From positions 2,108,001 through 2,172,000 of the forward strand of contig NZ_CP099993.1 in NCBI RefSeq assembly GCF_024138125.1: DNA of 64,000 nt, in the 5' to 3' direction. This stretch comes from Halorussus salilacus. GTDB taxonomy: Archaea > Halobacteriota > Halobacteria > Halobacteriales > Haladaptataceae. Position numbers and translations under genes: made by a program. The notes beneath the pieces were generated by a model that did no database searches, was not told where the DNA came from, and saw nothing but the letters and a program-made list of their open reading frames with translations. Every line of letters begins with the position of its first letter. The first letter of the stretch is position 1. Positions 8,497-14,953 of the stretch are shown piece by piece.

Positions 8497-8934
8497 TCAG
8501 TCCCTCTCCTCGGAGACGTCGACGGTCAACACGGGCACCGACGACCGCGTCACCACCCGCTGGGAGACGCTCCCGAGCATGTCGCGGGTCGGGTCGTCAC
8601 CGTGGGTCCCCATCACCACGAGGTCGGCGTCGGCGTCGGCGGCGTACGCGAGTATCTCGTCGGCGGGGTCGCCCTTCCGCACCGCGGTCGTCGCGTCGAG
8701 TCCCTCGGCCTCGAATGCCTCGGCGACCCCGGCGGTCGCGCGTTCGCCCTCGTCGCGGAGTCGGTCGGTGACCTCGGGCACCCGCTCGTCGTCGAGGGTC
8801 AGGAACGCCCGGTCGTCGACGACGTAGAGGACGTGGACCGCGGCGTCGCGCCGGACCGCCACGTCGCGGGCGTGTTCGACCACCGACTCCGTCGCTTCGC
8901 TCCCGTCCGTCGGGAGCAACACCGTGTCGTACAT
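8497..8934 (-). CDS. Universal stress protein (UspA family)
   Basis: A 145-residue single Usp domain. It opens MYDTVLLPTDGSEATES, with the characteristic Asp of beta strand 1, and carries the ATP-binding signature as VVMGTHGDDPTRDMLGSVSQ followed by SVPVLTV. The domain is full length. The start at 8934 gives the canonical Usp N-terminus. Such proteins bind ATP or other nucleotides and respond to stress; the specific role is unknown. Confidence 0.9.
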   Translation of the reverse strand: MYDTVLLPTDGSEATESVVEHARDVAVRRDAAVHVLYVVDDRAFLTLDDERVPEVTDRLRDEGERATAGVAEAFEAEGLDATTAVRKGDPADEILAYAADADADLVVMGTHGDDPTRDMLGSVSQRVVTRSSVPVLTVDVSEERD

Positions 8935-9106
8935 GGCTACACTCGGCGATTCGAACCCGTCGGACATATAAGGGGTGCGCGATTCTCACGGACTGAAAAC
9001 CGGCTCCGTCGGGCGGTTTCGCCGGGTGTCACACGGGCGGAGCCTCCCGAGATGGGCGCTCGTTCCCCGCCGGTAGCCCGGCGTTCCGCTCGCTCGCCTG
9101 CGGTAA

Positions 9107-9147
9107 TCCGGCGTACCGTTCGCTCGACGAGCGAACGGTACGCCGGA
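9107..9147. repeat. Perfect 20-bp inverted repeat
   Basis: TCCGGCGTACCGTTCGCTCG is followed by one base and then its exact reverse complement. A related direct copy (CCCGGCGTTCCGCTCGCTCG) lies just upstream near 9077. The region 8968-9234 has no gene. It could be a hairpin terminator or a regulator site, 88 bases before the response-regulator start. Confidence 0.6.
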
Positions 9148-9202
9148 CGGAACCCCACTGCGACTGCAACGGTTGCAACGGTCTGCAACCGACGCGTTCT
9201 TG

Positions 9203-9208
9203 TTATAC
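9203..9208 (+). promoter_or_regulatory. TATA-like box of response regulator gene
   Basis: TTATAC lies 27-32 bases before the GTG at 9235. Just upstream (about 9170-9190) is a run of GCAACGG/TGCAACC repeats that could be a regulator site. Confidence 0.45.
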
Positions 9209-9234
9209 GTGCGGTTCTACCTGACAGTCGTTTA

Positions 9235-9615
9235 GTGCCGGGAGAAACGAACACGCCCGACGACTCGACGGTACTGGTAGTCGACGACAACCGCCCGCTC
9301 GCCGACGGGTTCGCTCGAATCCTCTGGGAGGACTTCGAGGTGCTGACGGCGTACAGCGCTGCCGACGCGATGGAACTACTCGACGCGAGCGTGGACGTGG
9401 TGATCTTGGACCGGCGGTTGCCGGACACCACGGGCGACGCCCTGCTCGACCGGATCAGGGACGCCGACTTCGACTGCCGAGTCGCCATGGTCTCGGCCGC
9501 CGACCCGTCGCCGGGTCTCGACTGCGACACCTATCTCACAAAGCCCATCGGGGACTCGGAGGTCCTCCACGAGACGGTGACCGAACTGGCCGACGGCCAC
9601 GAGACCTCCCGATGA
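9235..9615 (+). CDS. Single-domain response regulator (CheY-like receiver)
   Basis: A 126-residue receiver domain. Visible are the acidic pair in VVDDN near residue 17, the phosphoacceptor Asp in VVILDRRLPD, and the conserved Lys in YLTKPIG. The sequence ends soon after the receiver fold, so there is no DNA-binding or HalX output domain. The GTG start is preferred because a TATA-like box lies 27 bases upstream and the receiver begins immediately. A cognate histidine kinase is not in the neighbourhood. Confidence 0.8.
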   Translation: MPGETNTPDDSTVLVVDDNRPLADGFARILWEDFEVLTAYSAADAMELLDASVDVVILDRRLPDTTGDALLDRIRDADFDCRVAMVSAADPSPGLDCDTYLTKPIGDSEVLHETVTELADGHETSR

Positions 9616-9715
9616 CCGCTCGACGTCGCTCTGGTCCGTTCCGTTCTCGGCTCCGGTCCCGCGGTCGGCCGGACCGACGCCAACCCTTTTGTCCTCTCTC
9701 GTGCTACGGGACTCC

Positions 9716-10369
9716 ATGAGGTTTGTTATCGTTGGTGCAGGACGGGTGGGGCTCCGCACCGCCCGAATCCTCCAGCAGGAGGGCCACGACGTGACACTGG
9801 TCGAGAACGACGCCGAGACGGCCGACCGCGCGCGCTCGGAGGGATTCCTCGTTATCGAGGGAGACGGAGCCAGCGAGGAGGTGCTGGCGCAGGCAGACCC
9901 CGAGACCGCCGACGCCGTCGCGGGGCTGACCGGCGACCTCAACGTCAACTTCGCGGCGTGCATGATGGGCAAACACTACGGCTGTCGGACCGTGATGCGC
10001 ATCGACGAGGACTATCGGGGCGACATCTACCACAAGTTCGCCGACGACGTGGACGAAGTGGTCTACCCCGAGCGCCTCGGCGCGGCGGGCGCGAAGACCG
10101 CACTGCTCGGCGGGGACTTCAACGTCATCGCCGACCTGACCGAGGGACTCCAGTTGACCACCCTGACCGTCCCCGAGTCGTCGCCCATCGTCGGCGAGCG
10201 CGTCGCCTCCCTCGAACTCTCGGAGGACGCCCGCGTCTACGCCCACGGGCGGGCCCGCGAGCGGATGACGATTCCGCTCCCCGGGACGACGGTCGAGGCG
10301 GGCGACCGCCTCGCGCTCATCGCCGAGCGCGAGGCGCTCCCGGAGGCGCGAAAGCGCTTGCAGGGCTGA
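9716..10369 (+). CDS. TrkA-type K+ transport regulator (RCK protein)
   Basis: A 217-residue cytoplasmic protein with an N-terminal TrkA-N/RCK Rossmann domain (VIVGAGRVGLRTA, acidic end of beta 2 in LVENDAE, and IEGDGASEEVL) and a C-terminal TrkA-C domain (about residues 140-217). It would bind NAD(H) or ATP and gate a Trk or Ktr K+ channel. The start at 9716 places the glycine loop at the expected distance. No Trk membrane subunit is adjacent, but other RCK/TrkA-C proteins occur at 55-59 kb. Confidence 0.88.
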   Translation: MRFVIVGAGRVGLRTARILQQEGHDVTLVENDAETADRARSEGFLVIEGDGASEEVLAQADPETADAVAGLTGDLNVNFAACMMGKHYGCRTVMRIDEDYRGDIYHKFADDVDEVVYPERLGAAGAKTALLGGDFNVIADLTEGLQLTTLTVPESSPIVGERVASLELSEDARVYAHGRARERMTIPLPGTTVEAGDRLALIAEREALPEARKRLQG

Positions 10370-10481
10370 TAACTTCCTCTAATCGAGGTCGCCGATTGGA
10401 CACGAGCGTCCGGTATCGAAACGCCTTCTGAGCGTAGGCAAAATCGACGGAGTTAGTTGGAGGTGTTCCGTATCCTGACAC

Positions 10482-10589
10482 ATGGAGGCGGAGAGGAGCA
10501 ACGAGAGCGACGGTGACGACCGCGAAAAACCGAGCTTCGAGGGGCAGACCGTGTTCAAAGGCGACTTCGACGAGGACGACGACGAGTAG
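10482..10589 (+). CDS. 35-residue acidic microprotein (FEGQ motif)
   Basis: A short reading frame encoding MEAERSNESDGDDREKPSFE followed by GQTVFKGDFDEDDDE. It shares the pattern KP-x-FEGQ-x4-G-x-x-D with the next gene, which begins one base after this stop. The pairing, matching motif and acidic composition argue that both are real. No known family is recognised. Confidence 0.5.
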   Translation: MEAERSNESDGDDREKPSFEGQTVFKGDFDEDDDE

Positions 10590-10590
10590 A

Positions 10591-10731
10591 ATGGCTGACG
10601 ACGAGCCGACAGAGACGACCGGCGATAGCGGTACCGATGGCGACGGCCGCCCGAAGCCCGAATTCGAAGGCCAAGAGATATTGGCTGGCGAGGGCGACGT
10701 CGACGATAGTTCAACCGAACGCGACGAATAG
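10591..10731 (+). CDS. 46-residue acidic microprotein (FEGQ motif)
   Basis: The protein reads MADDEPTETTGDSG, then RPKPEFEGQEILAGEGDVDD, ending TERDE. The PEFEGQ block matches PSFEGQ of the preceding 35-residue frame, suggesting tandem duplication and divergence. The two are probably co-transcribed. The acidic, likely disordered sequence gives no function; a protein-binding peptide is one possibility. Confidence 0.5.
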   Translation: MADDEPTETTGDSGTDGDGRPKPEFEGQEILAGEGDVDDSSTERDE

Positions 10732-11394
10732 CACCCCGTTTTTAGTCGGTCGGTCGAGCCACTACGGTGGTCCAGTCGCTCCCTTCGAGTGTCGGAACCA
10801 AGGGAAGGCTTCGGTGCAAGCTCCCGAGTAGATAAAATGAGGAGGGCGATTGGGTAGCGCGGGGTTCGAGGTGGACGCCCGAGACGAGAACTTTCGTGGG
10901 AGGGTTGGTGACACTGTGGCGAGAGGCCAGCCCGCCGCCAGAGCCTCCGGCGTCGTCGGGCCGTCCGACCGGGAGACTGCTGCACGCTTGCGCCCGAACC
11001 GTCGGGCGCGTCTCCTTCTTCGGCGAGTTCGGACTTTGTTATGGGGCGTCTGTCGGGGGCGTAGGCGGGGGCTGTCGCCGCAGGCCGATTTCGTCAAACG
11101 CGGCCTACGCCGCGCGTAACCCGGAGTTACTCGGGGGTCGGAGGGCTCCGGAATCGACGATTCGTCGAATGGGGAGAGTGGGGAGAGGGTGTGGGGAGGT
11201 GTGGTGGTGTGCCGGGCGCGCGTGTGGGAGGATGGGGGAGAGAGGCCGTCGATGCGCGCCCGGTCGGGGTTGTGTACGGCATCGACTTAAAAGTGCGTCA
11301 GACGGTTCCGGAGTCGGTCCCCGGGACGCGGCGACGGCGGGGCACGGATTTCCGGGTCGCCCACATTCAAGGTCGGTCGGAACGACGGTGGGGT
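10732..11394. other. Intergenic region without recognisable gene
   Basis: About 660 bases. Reading frames here have no recognisable domain and look like GC-driven chance frames. I see no tRNA-like cloverleaf. There is an inverted GCGGCCTACGCCGCGC motif near 11100. Upstream control sequence of the aldolase gene presumably lies in the last 100 bases. Confidence 0.5.
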
Positions 11395-12261
11395 ATGCGC
11401 GGAACTGGCGTCCCTCTCATCACGCCCTTCGACGAGAACGACGACCTCGACACCGACCGCCTGCGCGACCTCGCGGAGTGGGTCGTCGAGCGCGGCGTCG
11501 ACTTCGTCGTTCCCTGCGGGTCGAACAGCGAATCCGAGCTCATGAGCGTCGAGGAGCGGGCTCGCGTCACCGAGGTCGTGGCCGAGACCGTCGACGTGCC
11601 GGTGGTGGCCGGGACGGGCCATCCCGGAATCCGGGAGACGCTGCGCCAGACCGACCTCGCGGCCGAGGCGGGTGCCGACGCCGCGCTGGTCGTGACGCCG
11701 TTCTACTACCCCCACGACGACGAGGCGCTCGAAGCCTACTACCGCGAGGTGGCCGACGAGAGCCCGATTCCGGTCTACCTCTACAGCGTGCCGCCCTACA
11801 CCGACGTGAAGCTGAACCCCGAGGTGGTGGGTCGGCTGGCGAGCCACGACAACGTCGCCGGGATGAAGGATTCGAGCGGCGACCTCGAAGCGTTCCAGCG
11901 CGAGCGCGCGCTCACGGCCGACGAGGAGTTCGACCTGCTGGTCGGCAGCGGGAGCGTCTACGCCCACGCGCTCGAAGCGGGCGGAGACGGCGGCATCCTC
12001 GGGCTAGCGAACGTCGCGCCCGAGCGCGCGAACGAGGTATATCAGCTCCACCTCGGCGGCGACGACGCGGCGGCCCGCCAGCTCAACGCCAGCCTCGTGG
12101 ACCTCAACCGCGCGGTCACCTCGCGGTTCGGCGTCCCGGGCGCGAAGGCCGCGATGCGCGAGCGGGGCGCGCCCGCGGGCTACGCCCGGACGCCCCACCG
12201 AGAAGTCGACGACGAGACGCGGGCCGAGATCGCCGAGCTAGTCGAGGACGCGGTGGTCTGA
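11395..12261 (+). CDS. DapA/NAL-superfamily aldolase-like protein
   Basis: A 288-residue TIM-barrel protein of the dihydrodipicolinate synthase/N-acetylneuraminate lyase family. The Schiff-base Lys158 is in VAGMKDSSG and the catalytic Tyr130 in VYLYSVPP. The usual GTTGE carbonyl-binding loop reads CGSNSESE here, so the substrate may differ from the pyruvate condensation of DapA. The start at 11395 gives the canonical MRGTGVPLITPF N-terminus. The specific reaction (DapA, KDG-type aldolase or another) is undecided. The gene is followed immediately by a hairpin and by repeat arrays. Confidence 0.8.
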   Translation: MRGTGVPLITPFDENDDLDTDRLRDLAEWVVERGVDFVVPCGSNSESELMSVEERARVTEVVAETVDVPVVAGTGHPGIRETLRQTDLAAEAGADAALVVTPFYYPHDDEALEAYYREVADESPIPVYLYSVPPYTDVKLNPEVVGRLASHDNVAGMKDSSGDLEAFQRERALTADEEFDLLVGSGSVYAHALEAGGDGGILGLANVAPERANEVYQLHLGGDDAAARQLNASLVDLNRAVTSRFGVPGAKAAMRERGAPAGYARTPHREVDDETRAEIAELVEDAVV

Positions 12262-12293
12262 CCGACGCGATTTCCGACGGAAATCGCGTCGGT
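12261..12293 (+). terminator. Perfect 16-bp hairpin at the aldolase stop codon
   Basis: ACCGACGCGATTTCCG, one base, then its exact reverse complement; it begins on the last base of the TGA. There is no T-run downstream, so it may stabilise the 3' end rather than terminate. An equivalent stop-codon hairpin occurs at 21363-21401. Confidence 0.45.
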
Positions 12294-12300
12294 CGGCCTT

Positions 12301-12386
12301 CGGTCGGGACACTCGCCCGAGCAGTCCATCCGCGGTCGCTCGCCCGAGCAGTCCATCCGCGGTCGCTCGCCCGAGCAGTCCATCCG
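12301..12386. repeat. Tandem repeat, 27-bp unit (upstream array)
   Basis: The unit CGGTCGCTCGCCCGAGCAGT plus CCATCCG occurs twice exactly at 12333-12359 and 12360-12386, preceded by a slightly longer variant. It lies directly upstream of the family 1 core copy B; a 26-bp array holds the same position before copy C. Confidence 0.85.
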
Positions 12387-12440
12387 AACCGCCCGGTGAC
12401 ACAATCTACCGGAAACGGCCGGTGAGACGACCCGCCGAGG

Positions 12441-12582
12441 GCGGGACTGAAAGGGGCCGCCCGCTCGCGGGCCGCAGGCCCGTGGTCGTCTCTGCGGGCC
12501 ACTATTTCCGCGCCGGTGCTGTGCGTTGCGGGGGAGGCGCGGAAATATCCCGCAGAGCGACCGCGAGCGGGCGGGGGCTTTC
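12441..12582 (+). repeat. Structured element family 1, copy B (candidate RNA)
   Basis: Starts GCGGGACTGAAAGGGG and ends GCGGGCGGGGGCTTTC. The outer stem GAAAG/CTTTC, GGG/GGG internal loop and 14-bp CCGCCCGCTCGCGG stem are all present. The inner stem TATTTCCGCGCC pairs with GGCGCGGAAATA, replacing TATTCAGGCC/GGCCTGAATA of copy A. The GGCCGCAGGCC side hairpin corresponds to GGCCGAAGGCC in copy A. Confidence 0.8.
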
Positions 12583-12876
12583 GAGGCCTTCACGGCTCCG
12601 AACGCGTTCGCGGTTCAGATGTAGAGCGAGCGGGCGGGGCTTTCGGGGCGTTCCCGGTTTTGGAAGCTGTCGTGGGTAGCGAGCGGGCGGGGGCTTTCGA
12701 GGCCTTCACGGCTCCGAACGCGTTCGCGGTTCAGATGTAGAGCGAGCGGGCGGGGCTTTCGGGCGTTCCCGGTTTTGGAAGCTGTCGTGGGTAGCGAGCG
12801 GGCGGGGGCTTTCGAGGCCTTCACGACTCCGAACGCGTTCGCGGTTCAGATGTAGAGCGAGCGGGCGGGGGCTTTC
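12563..12876. repeat. Alternating tandem repeats carrying the core 3' strand (downstream array)
   Basis: Two units alternate X-Y-X-Y-X. Both begin GCGAGCGGGCGGGG(G)CTTTCG, the 3' strand of the element's outer stem. X continues with AGGCCTTCACGGCTCCGAAC and a tail to GATGTAG; Y continues GGGCGTTCCCGGTTTTGGAA and a tail to GTGGGT. The composite period is about 114-115 bases. Bases 12877-13004 hold no gene. Confidence 0.8.
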
Positions 12877-13004
12877 GGGAAGTCCGTCCCAACGGAGATG
12901 TCGACTTCACACTCGAACCTGACCTCGGAATCTCATTTCACCCACCGAACACCACCCGATTCAGAGGCCAACCATTAAGTCGGGGCTGTGAGAACTGAGA
13001 CCGA

Positions 13005-13910
13005 ATGGCTGGCGAAGATGTCAGCGGGACGCCGCTCGGGGGCGGCTCGCTGGAGGGGTGGCTCGAAGCGAAGGCCGAGGAGATGGGCGTGAGCCGCGAG
13101 GAACTGCTCGCCCGCCTCCGGCCGGACGCCGACGCGGCCGAGGCGTCGGGCGAGGAGCTGGTGGCGCTCCGCCGGGAGTTCGCCGAGCGCCTCGCGGCGT
13201 CTCACGACGACCTCCAGACCGAGGTCGAGGAGGCCCGCGGGGAGTTCGACGAGACGGTCGAGGAGGTCCGCGAGGAGTTCGACGAGAAGATAGAGGACGT
13301 TCGCGAACGGGTGATACAGGTCAAGCGCGAGACCGACGGGAAGGCACCCGCCGACCACGACCACCCCGAACTCGCGCCCGCGGAGGCGGCCGACCGCGCC
13401 GACGAACTCGCGGCCGAGGTGGAGTCGCTCTCGGAGGAGCTCGCGGCGCTGGACGAGACGGTCGAGACCGGCTTCGACAACTACGAGGACGTGCTGGAGT
13501 ACCTGACCGACGCGACCGACGACCTCGAATCCAAGCTGACCACGCTCGCGGAGGCGACCGTGGACCTGCGCGAGCAGACCCGGACGCTGGCGGCCCGCCA
13601 CGCCACCCGAGCGGCGGCCGACGAACTCGCCCACCTCGCCAACCGCCGCGGGGTCGAGTCCGCCGCGTGCGGCCACTGCGGGAAGACGGTCCACATCGGC
13701 CTGCTGGCCGCGCCGAAGTGCCCCCACTGTGCCAGCACCTTCAACGACGTCGAGCCAAAGCAGGGCTTCTTCGGCTCGCACACCCTCGTCATCGGTGACG
13801 CGCCCGCGCTCGAAGGCGAGCGGGCCGACTGGGACGTGGAGAACGTGATGGACGAGGAGTCGGCCGACCACGACGAGGCGCTCGAAGAACTGCTGGAGGA
13901 CGACGAATGA
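13005..13910 (+). CDS. Coiled-coil protein with C-terminal zinc ribbon
   Basis: A 301-residue protein. An N-terminal helix (SLEGWLEAKAEEMGVSREE) precedes long coiled coils at about residues 60-110 and 125-215. A zinc ribbon follows: CGHCGKTVH and CPHCASTF (two CxxC pairs). The C-terminus is acidic. The architecture suggests a scaffold or nucleic-acid-associated protein, but no family function is known to me. The stop overlaps the next start by four bases (ATGA), so both are co-translated. Confidence 0.75.
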   Translation: MAGEDVSGTPLGGGSLEGWLEAKAEEMGVSREELLARLRPDADAAEASGEELVALRREFAERLAASHDDLQTEVEEARGEFDETVEEVREEFDEKIEDVRERVIQVKRETDGKAPADHDHPELAPAEAADRADELAAEVESLSEELAALDETVETGFDNYEDVLEYLTDATDDLESKLTTLAEATVDLREQTRTLAARHATRAAADELAHLANRRGVESAACGHCGKTVHIGLLAAPKCPHCASTFNDVEPKQGFFGSHTLVIGDAPALEGERADWDVENVMDEESADHDEALEELLEDDE

Positions 13911-14446
13911 CCGACGAGCGCGACCCCGACTCCGCTTCCACCTCCGACGAACCGCTGGGCGACCTCGCGTCGGCAGTCCGGGACCGCACCGGCGAGACCG
14001 ACGCGCGCGCGGAGTCGCCGCGGCGCGACGGCCCGCTCGCCGACGTCGCCGCCGAGGTCGACGAGCGAAAGCGGCGACGCCGCGCGAGCGACGACCCCTT
14101 CGAGTCGGTCGACGTTGGCGAGATCGACGGCGAGAAGCTCTGGGAACGGCTGGCCGAGGGCGACGACGAGGGGATGGGCGTCTCGGTGCCCCCCGAGGCG
14201 GTCGACGACGCCGAGGGCTTCGACGGCCGGGACGTGCGGACCATCCCGAAGGACACCTGTCACGGCTGTCCGCACCTCGCCGACCCGCCGGAACTCGCCT
14301 GCAGCCACGAGGGGACCGCGATTCTGGAGATGGTCGACTCCGAGCACTTCCGGGTCGCCGACTGCCCCATGGTGGTCGACGAGGAGTCGTTCGACCCGCT
14401 CGGGGCCGACGCCGAGGACGCCGAGGACGCCGATGACGCCGAGTAG
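13907..14446 (+). CDS. Cys-rich conserved haloarchaeal protein
   Basis: A 179-residue protein. The N-terminal half is charged and likely disordered; the conserved part is about residues 100-165 with KDTCHGCPHLADPPELACSH and FRVADCPMV. The four cysteines (CxxC, C, C) plus His could bind zinc or an iron-sulfur cluster. The tail is Asp/Glu/Ala rich. Overlap with the zinc-ribbon protein upstream suggests the two work together. Confidence 0.65.
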   Translation: MTDERDPDSASTSDEPLGDLASAVRDRTGETDARAESPRRDGPLADVAAEVDERKRRRRASDDPFESVDVGEIDGEKLWERLAEGDDEGMGVSVPPEAVDDAEGFDGRDVRTIPKDTCHGCPHLADPPELACSHEGTAILEMVDSEHFRVADCPMVVDEESFDPLGADAEDAEDADDAE

Positions 14447-14551
14447 GTCCTCCCGGCGGTGGGCGTCGTCGGCGTTCGGGCCGTCGAACCTCGGGTGCGA
14501 CGTGGCCGCCCGAGCGAGGCGCTTTTAGGCGCTGCGCGACTACCGACGCCC

Positions 14552-14881
14552 ATGCAATTCTGCGACGAATGCGGCTCCATGATGAAGTCGATGGGGTCGA
14601 AGATGGTCTGCACGAACGACGACTGCCAGCACACCGTCGCCAAGGACGAGGAGAAGGCCGCCGAGTTCGTCTCGACCGAGGAGCAGGGCGACTCGGCGGT
14701 CATCGAGACCTCCGAGGACGCCAACTTCGAGGGCAAGCCGACCGCCAAGGACGTGACCTGCGAGGAGTGCGGTCACGGCGAGGCGTGGTACACCATCAAG
14801 CAGACCGGCGCGGCCGACGAACCGCCGACGCGCTTCTTCAAGTGTCAGGAGTGCGGGCACCGCTGGCGGGAGTACAGCTAA
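14552..14881 (+). CDS. tfs: Transcription factor S (TFIIS/RPB9-like)
   Basis: A 109-residue archaeal transcript-cleavage factor. The N-terminal zinc ribbon uses Cys4, Cys7, Cys20 and Cys25 (MQFCDECGSMM). The C-terminal ribbon has CEECGH and CQECGHRW, characteristic of TFS/TFIIS; the catalytic acidic tip is probably the ADEPPTRF loop, where TFS normally has an Asp-Glu pair, seen here as DE. TFS stimulates RNA polymerase to cleave backtracked RNA. The family usually has about 100-110 residues, matching this one. Confidence 0.92.
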   Translation: MQFCDECGSMMKSMGSKMVCTNDDCQHTVAKDEEKAAEFVSTEEQGDSAVIETSEDANFEGKPTAKDVTCEECGHGEAWYTIKQTGAADEPPTRFFKCQECGHRWREYS

Positions 14882-14953
14882 TTTACTCGGTTTCGAGTGG
14901 CAATTTTCACGGCGGCCCGGCCCCTTTACTCTCCCGAGGATGAACACCGTGCC

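Noticed and set aside
10840-10900. tRNA-like GGTTCGAGG T-loop
   Set aside because: The flanking bases do not form a T-arm, acceptor stem or anticodon arm.
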